From contig BSQZ01000030.1 of the NCBI GenBank assembly GCA_033239005.1, positions 954,001 through 1,018,000 of the forward strand: a stretch of 64,000 nucleotides of DNA, written 5' to 3'. The stretch is from Lamellibrachia satsuma. Its lineage: Eukaryota > Annelida > Polychaeta > Sabellida > Siboglinidae. Positions 10,668 to 22,510 of this stretch are shown piece by piece. Both the position numbers and the translations under genes were made by a program. Positions within the stretch are counted from its first letter, which is position 1; each line of letters starts with the position of its first letter. Under the pieces are notes generated by a model. It searched no databases. It was not told where the DNA came from and saw nothing but the letters and a program-made list of their open reading frames with translations.

Positions 10668-12610
10668 TAGAATTTAGCCCAAAATTATTGGGGTCAGCTG
10701 GACCCCCACTTTCCAGAATCTAGCAAACCCCCAAAAATAGGGGCTCAAAACTGTTTGCATGAAAAAACAATAATATAAATTTGATTGACATGTATATTTG
10801 CTGTCACCCATTTAAAAATGCATTCCCACCTGGCATATATATGCTCAAGATTATTAGCCATTCAAAATTATATCCTAATAAAATTAAATGCTATTCTAGC
10901 TAATCTCGTGGACATGAACAACCAGGGATGAGAAAGAAATTTTTCATTTTCAATTTCCAACTGAAAATTGGTTGTGAAGTTCTGAAATCCCAATGTTTTG
11001 AGAACGTTAAGATCATAACACGTTCGTTATTGTAAACTTTATGCTAATGACAGTATTACAAATAAAACTGTATGGATGGTTATTTAGCTTTGGTTGAGCA
11101 CACTACAAATGGGAAGAGAAGAAAGATTATCAGGAAGAAATGTGCTGAGGCCGAGGACAATTAAACCTTGGCTTGGGGTCAGCATTTAAAATTCTTACAG
11201 CTACTCAATCTCCTGTTAGAGTCAATGTTTGTGTGGCTGAGGACAAGAAGGTTGTGTTACCACGATCAAATTCTACCTTGGCTTGGGGTCAGCATTTAAA
11301 ATTCTTACAGCTGCTCAATCTCCTGTTAGGGTCAATGTTTGTGTGGCTGAGGACAAGAAGGTTGTGTTACCACGATCAAATTCTACCTTGGCTTGGGGTC
11401 AGCATTTAAAATTCTTACAGCTGCTCAATCTCCTGTTAGGGTCAATGTTTGTGTGGCTGAGGACAAGAAGGTTGTGTTACCACGATCAAATTCTACCTTG
11501 GCTTGGGGTCAGCATTTAAAATTCTTACAGCTGCTCAATCTCCTGTTAGAGTCAATGTTTGTGTGGCTGAGGACAAGAAGGTTGTGTTACCACGATCAAA
11601 TTCTACCTTGGCTTGGGGTCAGCATTTAAAATTCTTACAGCTACTCAATCTCCTGTTAGAGTCAATGTTTGTGTGGCTGAGGACAAGAAGGTTGTGTTAC
11701 CACGATCAAATTCTACCTTGGCTTGGGGTCAGCATTTAAAATTCTTACAGCTACTCAATCTCCTGTTAGAGTCAATGTTTGTGTGGCTGAGGACAAGAAG
11801 GTTGTGTTACCATGATCAAATTCTACCTTGGCTTGGGGTCAGCATTTAAAATTCTTACAGCTGCTCAATCTCCTGTTAGGGTCAATGTTTGTGGATTGAC
11901 ATTCTTCCTACACTTTTATTTTTTAATGTTTGTAACTTATGATAATGTGACTGACTGATGAACAAAATATTTTCTCAGTTGTATTCTTGGACATTTTGTG
12001 GTTGATAATTATTGTAGGCTTCTTTAGTTATTAGTTGTGGGTTATTGTTATCTCCGTAGCATTTTCCCTGGCTGCCTGGCACATCATGTTTCGCGATATG
12101 ATCACACAACTGTTCAATCACCTTCTCCGTTTTCTCCCAATAAAAATCAATTGCGCATTCAGAAAATCGCAATGTGCTCGGCTAGCCAGTAAAAATATAT
12201 TGCAGCCACTGATTGGTTGTGCTCTGGATGAATGCGTTGTGCGTAGTATACATGTTTCTTTCTTAATATCCAGCGGCATTGGATAACCGAATTAACTGTT
12301 GACCAATCAGGCTTAAGCTTTCTCAGTTGTCGCATCAATTTCAATGGCAACTTACAAATGGGTTTGTCTACCTTACGAAGTATGGCAAACTTCTGACTCT
12401 CATAAAATGAAGACATCACCAGTAATGCCTCTTAGTGGGATTCATAAAATCAAGTAATGCACATGTGTTGTGCCTTCGAGACACACCAATATGGTAGTTT
12501 TTTTGCCCAAATTTGGGGGTCAATCTGGCCCCCAGATATGGAACCATTGGGGGTCCGGCAGTGAATCTAGGGACAAGGGGACACATGAACCCCACTAAAT
12601 TCGAACCCTG
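10668..12610. mobile_element. Possible non-autonomous element carrying a 110-bp satellite
   Basis: Left (10668) and right (12610) ends share inverted GAATTTAG followed by GGGG/CCCC-rich blocks and AGATTC/GAATCT motifs. Inside is the 110-bp tandem repeat at 11166-11893. The match between the ends is partial, so the boundaries are tentative. No transposase is visible. Confidence 0.4.
11166..11893. repeat. 110-bp tandem repeat, 6.6 copies
   Basis: CCTTGGCTTGGGGTCAGC recurs at 11166, 11276, 11386, 11496, 11606, 11716 and 11826, with very few differences between copies, so the array is recently amplified. Short open frames in it run across copies and are not genes. Confidence 0.95.
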
Positions 12611-12967
12611 TGTTCAATGAACTGGATTAATGCGGAGTGAATGAAATTGCCCAAGTTTCTAAACAGCAAGAGGATTCGACCGCGGATTCTCTTGATTGAG
12701 AGTCCAATGTTCTGACCTAATGTCACCAAGTCCCACATTTGTCCATCATTCCACAGTTATATCAAATTATAATAATATATTTTATTATCAGTTTATTTAT
12801 TAAAACATTGCTATAATAAAGTATGTTTCACTTCCTATTTATCATGCCTTTATCTATCAATATAAAAATACAAAATAATATATTGTTTTGATATGCTAGA
12901 AAGGTTACATATTTGATGTGGTTATAAAAATGAGTCGGTCTCATTCATGAATTAATAGGGAGTGATT

Positions 12968-13125
12968 GTGTCAGTGTCACTGTGTTGTGTGTTGCAGTTC
13001 TTGAGAAGGTGTGTCAGTGTCACTGTGTTGTGTGTTGCAGTTCTTGAGAAGGTGTGTCAGTGTCACTGTATTGTGTGTTGCAGTTCTTGAGAAGGTGTGT
13101 CAGTGTCACTGTGGTGTTGTTATTG
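12968..13125. repeat. 43-bp repeat containing a splice-acceptor-like TTGCAG
   Basis: Units start at 12968, 13011, 13054 and 13097. Each of the first three contains TGTGTTGCAGTTCTTGAGAA, an acceptor-like motif. They lie just before the copy B membrane exon. Confidence 0.9.
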
Positions 13126-13146
13126 CATGATTTTCATCTTTCATAG

Positions 13147-13290
13147 TGGCTCTGACAACAGTGGTATATGTTGTTGTCATTGCTGCTGTCTTAGTCATCA
13201 TCATATGTTGTTGTCATTGCTGCTGTCTTAGTCATCATCATATGTTGTTGTCATTGCTGCTGTCTTAGTCATCATCACCTGCTGGAGGAG
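13147..13290 (+). pseudogene. Copy B transmembrane exon wrecked by 37-bp tandem copies
   Basis: The first copy reads VALTTVVYVVVIAAVLVII, a normal membrane helix. Two extra copies of a 37-bp unit change the frame twice, giving a Cys/His-rich run and then a TAG. Removing two copies (74 nt) leaves a 70-nt exon with the family's phase 1-2 and a CWRR end before the GTACAT donor. Confidence 0.7.
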
Positions 13291-14443
13291 GTACATATTC
13301 CATCTGTGGACTGTTTATGACACTGGAAGGACCTCTGGATCAAGAGAGCATTGTGACATATCAAGGACCTGCTTGTCTAGGCCAAAGAGCTGGGTCACAA
13401 CAAAAGGACCTCTGAGCATATCTGCTCTTGTGTAAATTATCCCAGACTTACACATTTATACCTAGTGGGGTCATGCACCTGGTATACAAAGAATAGAAGC
13501 ATAAACACAACTTTCTACAGGGGTCATGGCTGGCAAAATAAGTAAGTACAATTTTGCATTCACTTTTAACAAATGTCCTATCGAATATAATTTGTTTGGT
13601 GCTTAAAGTGCTACTCTACTTCATAAAGGTCACACACCAAATGTATATTTCTATCAACAATGCATTGCTACACATTAAACAAGCCTGTACTGTATACCCA
13701 GTAATCATGTTATAATCATACAGTAATTATTGTGGTAACACCATCTGATCTTTTAAACATCATCAAAAACTAGTTTGTGTGGTTCTGATCACAGATATAT
13801 GAGCATAATTTTATTATGTTTATTTGGCCTAATTAAATATGACATGCATTATGCTTAGTTCCACTGTAGAATGCAGTATACTGTATACATCTTTGGAATC
13901 TCAATCCCAGTTCACAGTAGAATGTCAGTTACATAGTCAGTAGATATTCCTTGAGCAGACTCTTAAAATGCCAGACTGCGGCATTCACATGTTGGGTTGG
14001 GTAAGTGGAACCAAACATATTTTCAGTTGAAATTTGCCTCAAGCTGTGAACAACTTATTGGAATGATGTTTTTCATGAGCACCCATGCAGAGCAGGTGTG
14101 TTATCACTTTTTGCATATTGTCCTACTTTGTAACTTGGCAAGACCGGAAGCAGTTGGGCCGAATGAATCATATCTTTGTGAATGAATCATGTCAGTCCCA
14201 CCAGACACTAGTTGTGTTCGGCCACGCATGACATCCATGTGTTCGGCCATGTGTGACATCCACCAAAGCAGTTGCATGATAAGAAGCAGACAGTGTGTTC
14301 AGGTTCCTATTTATTTGTGTGACTAGGTACTTGGGTCTGCAATAATCTGATGACAGCAGTGATTGATGGATTATTTCTGCAGTCGTGTGGAGATTTGTAA
14401 AAGAAATATTAGACAGATTTAGAAAGAGAGTTTCAATGCTGCA
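13291..14443. other. Gap between copy B and receptor C
   Basis: AT-rich with a small imperfect duplication (TGTTCGGCCA...TGACATCCA, 14215-14265). No tail exon for copy B was found. Confidence 0.4.
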
Positions 14444-17400
14444 ATGTCTGTCATCACAAGGATACTGTTGATGGGGCTAACATGTCAGCTGGTTTGTGGA
14501 AGAGCAACTGTACCAATTGGTAAGTGCTGTATGTTGGCTACAAATGATGATGGAGATAATAATCAAAAGTTCCAATATTTAAAGATCCATCCAGATAAGT
14601 ACATTGTATAGTGAATAATTTCATTAATTTGTTTAAAGTGACATGATTGCTGCAAGTTTTAATTCTTTTTGAAAAAGCAACTTTTAGCCAAATAAAATAC
14701 CTGCACGGTAACACAATTCATGACTTTACACATGTAGATGATATATTCGGCACTAAATGTGATAGTTCCGTAATTAGATTCCGTAACTTGGAACAATCAT
14801 AGAAAATGTACACAGCATTGCAAACAATGGTATGCAACTAATTCCTGACCATGCCAACATTTCCAGTTTCTCTCACACTCAAAAGAAAACTCTTGTTTCC
14901 TGGTGGTAATTGCAAACTGTTCTAAAATATACTATTTAAATATCTAATTCCTCAAAAAATACAACAGAAATTAGTTTTAGATGTTTTACCTGGAATAGAA
15001 CAAATTGTGTTACTTGAATACTTTTACCAAAATATTAATAAACACATGTGAAAAGTTAATACATTCAATGTTCGTTCTTTAAGTTGTGACTAAGAAGCCC
15101 TGAGATTAATTATTACATCCAAAGGTTCAGACATCTATGAAAGCAGCAAAAAAGAAGATTTATGGTATTATTTGTGATACCATAAGATGGCATCTCTAGG
15201 CGACAACTCACAAGATGGTATCTCCAGGCGACAACTCACATTCATACTATTTTCTAGAAATAAAAACAGTGTGGAACCTAAATATTGTGTTTGTTTAGAT
15301 ACATTATAAGAAACTGTTAAATTCCCCACCTTTATTAGACACCCACTTATTGGTTTCCTTCTCCTACATATTCCATGTTCTCAAAATGCTGAAACTGCAA
15401 TGTACACATTGGTGCATTTAGAGGGGGTGAGGGGGTGAACACCCCCAATGGAGGGAACAATTTGTTTACATAGGTGATACTGGTAATATTAGTGATTCAT
15501 CCCCCTAAACACATCACCTGCCAGTGCAAAAATACATTATTCATGTCATTGAAATTATATCCCTTATAGAGACATAAATTCCCTTGATTTATATCCCTTT
15601 AGTACATATAAAATACAGCATAACCCCTGTAAAGCAGCCACCTAAGATTTGATCAGGACACATACGTTTTCACAGAAATTAATCGGCGTCTCATTCCCTA
15701 CAGTTAAGGGCTTCATCACAGCTGCTTTCACTGGCAATACAAGATTTCACAGCTAATTGTCACACCCCTTTCCAAAAAAAAATTGTTTCATCAAATGTCA
15801 ATCCTACAAATACACAGGAAACCCAACTGTCAACCAGGTTAGCTGCCCCAAGTGTATGTCAACTGGTGTAAAAAAAATGTTGGCCCCAATGAAAAATTTT
15901 GCACACGCCCCGAATGTATACACAAAACATCTGTATATGAGTATGCAACGGAATAACAAGTACATCAATAGACACCTACAATTTATCCCAGCATATGCTT
16001 TCCCCATCCACCGATAGGATTTTTTCTGTGTACAGCTGTATATCATGTATGGCAGTAGCCCACATGATAGATATAATTGTCATAAGTTTCATACAAGATA
16101 ATACCCAGAATGTAGTAACTGATTTTTAATGTGCTGGGGCATGTATGAAATACATCACATTCAGATGTATTTCTGGGTAAGCATTAAGGAGCATTATATA
16201 GGGGTAGAAGGGTATATATTTGATCGCTAAGTAGCCCCCAGATTTAAATTGGTTATGTACAAGTGAAATAAAAAATTTATTTCCATGATCATACTAAAAT
16301 TCCACCCTCAACTGATTTAGCCTACCGTGAATCATGTTAATTGATGTCCAAATATGTAGTGTGTAGATTTAATAAAAAAAATTGTATTTTTGTTAAAATC
16401 ATCAAAAGAATTGACTTTGGTCATTAGATCTGGTAAGTGGATATCCAAAACAGTAAACACTTTATGGAGCATGGCTGATCATGGGCCTTGTTTCCATCCT
16501 CTCGCCAATCACATGACAAAGTTACGAACTTTCACCAAGGGCAAAATTTTTGAGTTTTTAGTGTTCCATTTTCACTCCAATAAATTCTACATGCAGAAAT
16601 AAATAATTCAACAGTTTGTCTGATGATTTCACAAAAACTACATACAATAGTTGCACAAACGAGCTAGCATGTTGCAGTGGATACTAGATAGGTTTGAATT
16701 TTTGCAAAATGAATTTGAAATGAGACGAGCAAAAAAATAGGAGGGATCTTTAAAGGTTAAGGCTTACCAAAATATGTTTCTGATCTTTGTCTGTCTGTTC
16801 TGTCCACAGTGAAATATAACGGTTGTATACATGAGAGAAACGGCAGCTTCAGACTAAACTGTACGACATCCAATAAGATATACGTACTTCATGCAATACT
16901 GAGTAGAAGTGCAGATAAGTGCCAGGATGAGAGTAGATGCTGCGCTTCAACGTCCGACTGCACCACTCAAATTACAGCTGACCACTTGGAGGAGTTGAAG
17001 AACAGGTGCAACGGACATGAAGAGTGTCAAGTAGACACGGTCCAACAGTTGTGCAATGGACAGTGGACTGACTACGAAACAGTGACACTAGTTTGCACCA
17101 CTGCCTTGGGTAGGTTAACATCACACTGTAAACATTGTTAGCTTTGCAATTTATTTACAAAAGTACTGCTAACATCACACTGTAAACATTGTCTGCTTTG
17201 CAATTTATTTACAAAAGTACTGTTTTACTGTGAACTGTTCACATCCTTTCCTCCTCCTATCTAATTATTCTGCTGTTTTCACTACTTTTTACACTTTGGC
17301 ACAGACGCGTATCTTGATTTGAACAATGGACACCACCTATTTTTAAGCAGTGCAGATAACTTAACATCTAACATAACAAGGCCGTACGCTGTGACCAGCA

Positions 17401-20400
17401 GTGACATATTTGGAGGGGTGACTAAGCTTGGCCACCTTTTGGGAGATCCTGGAGTATATATCACTGGTTTCCATGGCAATAAATATAGATTTAACCGTCA
17501 CTGCCAATAAAACGTACACTATGTGTTCTAACTTGACAAACATAATTTCTATTGCAGTTACAAACATAGCTGTTTCTGTTGGAACCACAGCAGAGGCACT
17601 GACAGTGAAAGCTACCACAACCACTATAGTATCCACAGCCACATCCACAACAGAGGCACCAACAGTGAAAGCTACCACAACCACTACTGCTACAGCATCC
17701 ACAGCCACAACCACAGCAGCACATGTAGTAACAACTGCACAAAATGATGCCAGCATTGCCAGCAGCAGTACTGCAACGCCTGCTAATACTGACATTGTGT
17801 GGAGTAGCATCACAACCAGAAGCCTGATTGACAGCACAACCAACGTGGCCATTGGTGGCAGCACGAGTGCAGACGTGTCTTTAACCACAAACACGCCCTT
17901 GAATGACGCAAGTGGACAGAGAAACACATTTACAACAACCAGTAAGGCTCAACAAAATTATCATTAAATTAAAATAACAACGATGTACTCATCATCCTTC
18001 AATTCACTGGTAGAAACTATGTGATTGTAATAATAAGATTAAAAATCAGGTTACCATTTCATTAACATTCTTATGAGCTCATAAGCATGATTTTGCTCAA
18101 AACAATCGATTTCACTCCTTAGCTATGATTAAAACAGAAAACATATCCCCATAAACAGTCAAATTGACCAAACTGCGCATTATCTTGACTCTACTATCCA
18201 GCTTTTCACAGTCAAATATGTTTTCAAACTGTGAGCGAGGAATAGTTCGTAAATTATAGGTTTTTCTACAGGATCTATTTTACAGCACTGATGTTGACAA
18301 GTCATCATGCGCACTGTTTTACGGCATCGCGAAGGTCAAGGTTGCGTTTGCTATTAAATTTTAAGCAAATTTTTAGCTGTGTCTAACCAAAATATGTACA
18401 CCCCCTAACCTTCATACTGGTATACTCAATGACACAATGTTGGTTGAGGTTGTTGGCGCTCTCTGTGAGCTTTCTTATTGAAAACTGTCAAAACTTCACT
18501 TGTCAAAACAACACGTCGCCAGTATGTCACAGAAAGAGTGTCCTCTGTGACAGGGCATCTTCTTTTTTAATATAAATTTTTTCTCTCTTCACCCAGTGAG
18601 CAAATTCAATGGATCATATTATCAGCCAGTTTTGGACAACTTTTCTATTAATTTTGTCCAACTGTGCACACTGTGGAGCTTATGCTGGACATTTTTATCA
18701 TTAGCTTATGGTGGATTTTAGGAGCATCAGTCTACTCAGCTGCAAATGAGTACAAACACTGTTTGGAAGGTACCTGCGATGGACAAGTGTCCCGTCCAGG
18801 AGAGTCAGTATAACTGCACTCTAAGTTGCTTCGCACTACAGAAACCAGGTTTAAGCACTGGCCATATAAGCCTTCATGGCTTCCTAAGGCATAATGCCTG
18901 GGGGATGACTTTACCTTACCTATGTTGCTCAGCTGTATATCTTGATTATCTTCCATGTTAATTTGATAGGTTTTCCAATTTGGGCTCAGTCCATGTGTGC
19001 AGAGCCTGATTAGTTGGCCTATTTTTCCAAAACGAACCCAGTCCACTCGAGACAGTTTTGGAAAACGCACTCAGTCCTTGATATGCACAATGCTGCGTGT
19101 GCAGAGGCGCTGCCTTGACAGAAGATTAACATACACCTGTTGTTGAAAATGAAAGATTGAGAAAGCGAAAACATAATCCAGATAATTGGAGGAAACATAG
19201 AGATAAGAGTACCACCATACACGCTGCACCCCCAGCAACCCCTGCACCCCCAGCACCAAACCCCTCAATCCCACCATACTACCTGCACCCCCAGCACCAG
19301 ACCCCTCCATCCCACCATACACCCTGCACCCCCAGCACCAGACCCCTCCATCCCACCACAACCACCATACACCCTGCACCCCCAGCACCAGACCCCTCCA
19401 TCCCACCAAGACCACCATACACCCTGCACCGCCAGCACCAGACCCCTCCATCCCACCATACACCCTGCACCCCCAGCACCAGACCCCTCCATCCCACCAC
19501 GACCACCATATACCCTGCACCCCAGCACCAGACCCCCATCCCACCATACACCCTGCACCCCCAGCACCAGACCCCTCCATCCCACCATACACCCTGCACC
19601 CCCAGCACCAGACCCCTCCATCCCACCATACACCCCCAAACCCTTCCATCCCACCAAAACCACCATACACCCTGCACCCCCAGCACCAGACCACTCCATC
19701 CCACCATACACACCGCACCCGACCCTTCCGTCCCACCAAAACTGCCATACACCCTGCACCCCCAGCAACAGACCCCTCCATCCCACTACACACCCTGCAC
19801 CCCTGGTACCAGACCCCTCCATCCCACCAAAACCACCATACACCCTTGGTACCAGACCCCACCATCTCACCAAAACCACCATCAACTCATCATCACCACC
19901 ACCATCCTATCCATCTCTCCAACCCCACCCAATCCCCTCCTATCACAAAGCATGTTGCCTCTCTGTCGTCCCCTCCTTCCTCCGCACTAAAGCCCCCACA
20001 CCACAGCTTCCAGCCAAACCAACACCACAAACCCAGCCTCCTCCTACACCCCGCACCATTTTTACACACAAACTCTTCATCCCATCCCACACGGAACTAG
20101 CACTCACCCTCCCATAACTCACCCTGTTCACCTCACTCACTAACCCACTCCATGCCCCACTAACCCACTCCATGCCCCACAAACCCAACCTGCCCCACAA
20201 CAGATCCGTCTCTGGAAGTATTTCCTGGAGAATCTGTTAAATTAATCCAAGTCTTGTTACTCACTGCTGTATAAGAAGTATATTTAATACTTCAAAATGA
20301 TCTAAGTTGAATTATGTTTTTTTATTAAATGGGCTCAGTCCACTGTTGAAAAAAAATTTCATTTAAAATAAATCATAATTACCATATTTTAGCAAATGGA

Positions 20401-21560
20401 TTTGTCTTCATTAGGCATATAATAGAGAGTACATAGAGAGTACATAGAGAGTACATAGAGAATACATAGAGAGTACATAGAGAGTAATAACATAAACTAC
20501 AAATTTAAGTAGTGCTATTTTTCTTCGTTGTTTACTCAAAATGGTAAAAATGGACTGAGTGCATTTTGGAATACTGCTCTTCAATTAACAAGAGATATTC
20601 CTGCATCTGTGATTCAAAATATCAAAATGAGCTAAATCTGCTGAACTGACTCAACTGATGCAGTTGTGACAACGCATAGTGTCATGTCTATTAGTTTTTG
20701 TGACATAGTAGCTTTAAACTGTATTTATTATGTATTAAAATGATGGAACACTAAATGTGGATGTCTGAGATGTCACTACTGTGATCTGTTGCAGCCTTGA
20801 CAGTTCTGATTGCGGTGTCGTGTGTCGTGACTCTTGCTGCTCTTATCCTCTTCATCATCTACAGGACGTACGTCAACTGCTCACATATATCCCCTGCAGT
20901 CATTTCTTATATCATTCTTTTCGCACTATATACACCTGTCCCATGACCTTCATACCAGATAGTTCTAAATATAAGCTAATAGATGCGCACCCTCTTTTTC
21001 AGAAGTGAAACCAAGTGCACAAACATAGATAACAGATGCTCACCCAAACCTTCGCACCCGCGCACTGCGCGTCTATTGGGACCTATACTGTAGTTTACTG
21101 CAGAGTGAGACACAGGAAATGTAGGATAAGATGAGGATGTTAACAGTATAATACACTGTTATTAACACCCGTATGACACCTGCTAGACAGTGCTTGCAGT
21201 ACAACATTCTCTGTCTATGATATTCTCTGATTCATGTCAGTTTCACCTCTTACAACACTTAAGTGCTTATAAGTTCATTATGTTCAAACAATTTTAGTTT
21301 GAGTATATTACTTATTTATGTTTACCCCTGTATGCAAAATTACATGTTATACTCACAAATGTAGATCTATGTAATTGTTCTGCTGACACCTCATTGAAAT
21401 TATTCAGCAAAAAGACACAAGATGCAGATGAATATCCATAAAGAATACTACAAAGTTTGATGTTTGTCTGCTCTGTAGGACTAGACGTACCAGTCAACAA
21501 CAGCCTTTGGTTAAGACAGTACGAAGTACAAGCATATATGACGCCATCCCTATCGACTGA
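14444..21560 (+). CDS. Receptor C: single-lectin-domain receptor with short tail
   Basis: Predicted 304-aa membrane protein from exons 14444-14519, 16810-17109, 17558-17941, 20795-20867 and 21479-21560. All have GT/AG junctions and phases 1,1,1,2. Residues 1-25 are a signal peptide (MSVITRILLMGLTCQLVCG). Residues 26-125 are one SUEL-like domain with GCIHER, FRLNC, CQDESRCC, RCNGHEECQV and YETVTLVC. Residues 126-253 are a Thr/Ala stalk with a repeated EA(L/P)TVKATTTT unit. Residues 254-277 form the membrane helix ending IIYRT. The 27-residue tail ends with SIYDAIPID; SIYDAI fits the ITIM consensus. The stop at 21558 truncates the tail relative to paralogs, and relics of the lost part lie downstream. 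Confidence 0.75.
14520..16369. other. Receptor C intron 1
   Basis: No exon seen. It contains a 27-bp duplication near 15185-15240 (CTAGGCGACAACTCACA) and a weak pogo-like block at 15610-15780. A local poly-A/T-rich stretch has short frames on both strands with no family resemblance. Confidence 0.4.
16370..16740 (+). repeat. Dispersed repeat, copy 1
   Basis: Shares AGTGGATATC, CGCCAATCACATGACAAAGT and CAAACGAGCTAGCATGTTGC with an inverted copy at 26545-26935 and a decayed one at 50045-51000. It lies just upstream of the receptor C lectin exon. Non-coding. Confidence 0.7.
16810..17109 (+). other. Receptor C lectin-like domain exon
   Basis: Exactly 300 nt and phase 1-1, like the first lectin exon of receptor A. 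All landmark cysteines are present and the reading frame is clean. This is one of the three intact copies of the domain in the window. Confidence 0.7.
17558..17941 (+). other. Receptor C Thr-rich stalk exon
   Basis: A 384-nt phase 1-1 exon after TTTCTATTGCAG, ending before GTAAGG. It encodes 128 residues rich in Thr, Ala and Ser, with an internal duplication around EALTVKATTTT and EAPTVKATTTT. Confidence 0.7.
17942..18972. other. Receptor C intron, left part
   Basis: No exon seen. Holds a segment at 18746-18812 shared with 63810-63870 (see findings). The rest is unique AT-rich DNA. Confidence 0.4.
19210..19880. repeat. About 41-bp C-rich minisatellite
   Basis: Roughly 16 imperfect copies of a unit containing CACCCCCAGCACCAGACCCC and CATCCCACCATA, strongly strand-asymmetric (C/A on plus). 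Long open frames on both strands follow from composition and are not genes. Confidence 0.9.
20423..20486. repeat. 11-bp repeat (AGAGAGTACAT)
   Basis: Six near-identical copies near the right end of the 18.97-20.57 kb element. Confidence 0.9.
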
Positions 21561-21831
21561 ATGACCAGCATGAAAGGCTGTGTGAACAGGAAACAAACGA
21601 GGTGGAGGCTGGATGAATTGTACAGCAAAACCAAATAATCACCAGAACCCTGGCAGTGATTCCTAAAGACTATGCACAGTGCCTACGTGAATGGGCTTGG
21701 GACAGATGCAGGGAGCAAAAGGGTTGAAGATGGGATGACAGGCTCAGGAAACCAGATAGAAGATGGTAGAGACACCTGGTGGCACAAACGTGACAATGGT
21801 CGAGAATTACCTATACTTAATTAACTAACAT
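21561..21831 (+). pseudogene. Relic of the lost distal part of receptor C tail
   Basis: Directly after the stop, in shifted frames, LDELYSKTK is followed by a stop near 21638, and TMVENYLYLIN near 21805. These match LDELYSQPNK and MVMVENELYN in receptor A's tail. The ancestral tail was therefore longer and has been lost by stops and frameshifts. Confidence 0.6.
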
Positions 21832-22159
21832 AACCTTTACAGTGTGTGAAGCTAAAATAACTCTAACTCTAGTTAACTTGATTAATCATAATATTTTATC
21901 ATAACTTTGTCTAATCTATCTGCAAATGTGTTTGCAACTTTTTATTATTAAATTATATCTACAGACACATGTTGTCAATATGTCAATGTGTCTCTGTTCT
22001 ATATCAACACAAGTGTGCATTCATACAACCTGCAGATGGACATAGAACAACCTTTGTTGCAGAATCACTGTCCACTCTGATGATGTGTTAACCCTTCATT
22101 TTATCCATGAACTTTTGAGAAAATGCTTGTATCATGAACACAAAAAATTCACCCCAGAT

Positions 22160-22510
22160 TTAAAGCCAGTATGTGTCACATCAACAGAGTTGTGCTCAAC
22201 TGTAATTACACAACATCATAAAAGCTTAAATGCACTTAAAAAAGTAAATTACAATTATGACGTTTAAACAAATAAATGACAATGCTTCAGAAAGGGTATA
22301 ATAGTTCATAGGTGGGGTACAATATTGTTTTATAAAAGATGACCATTATTTATTAATCCTTGCTGCCACTGTTGGGTCTAATTACATTGGTCAATTACAA
22401 TGTCCTAAAAAATCTATAACACTTATTTCTATACAAAATAAATATTGTACTTACACTGTAATTGTAATTAATTACAAATTACACAATTATAATTGAACCC
22501 AGCCCTGGTC
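22160..22510 (+). repeat. TAATTACAATTAC-rich dispersed element, copy 1
   Basis: The end reads TGTAATTGTAATTAATTACA...ATTGAACCCAGCCCTGG. A related element in the opposite orientation begins at 27828 (GTCAGAGTTGGGTTCAATTG). Probably a MITE or SINE; no coding content. Confidence 0.5.

Larger units (their letters stand above)
8574..13290 (+). pseudogene. Copy B: decayed lectin-receptor unit
   Basis: Three exon-like pieces remain in the family order. The lectin exon (8574-9154) keeps its acceptor and a GTAAGC donor but has an in-frame TAG at 8652, an insertion of about 250 bp, an (AT)n expansion and frameshifts. The stalk exon (9903-10253) is still open. The transmembrane exon (13147-13290) contains three copies of a 37-bp unit, which shift the frame into a TAG. 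I see neither a signal-peptide exon upstream nor a tail exon downstream before receptor C starts at 14444. This is most simply a pseudogene, although the stalk exon could still be used by alternative splicing. Confidence 0.7.
18973..20571. mobile_element. 1.6-kb non-autonomous DNA element with 22-bp inverted ends and internal minisatellite
   Basis: The left end (18973-18994) is TTCCAATTTGGGCTCAGTCC plus AT. The reverse complement of 20550-20571 differs at only four positions. Extra copies of the CTCAGTCCA motif occur subterminally. The interior holds a 41-bp minisatellite (about 19210-19880). It sits in the intron between stalk and membrane exons of receptor C. No transposase is seen. Confidence 0.6.

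Noticed and set aside
17361..17927. 188-codon minus-strand frame rich in Val/Ala
   Set aside because: Antisense shadow of the Thr-rich stalk exon of receptor C.
19071..19990. Open frames of 150-280 codons, Pro/His-rich on plus and Gly/Trp-rich on minus
   Set aside because: Low-complexity translation of the 41-bp minisatellite inside a transposon-like element.
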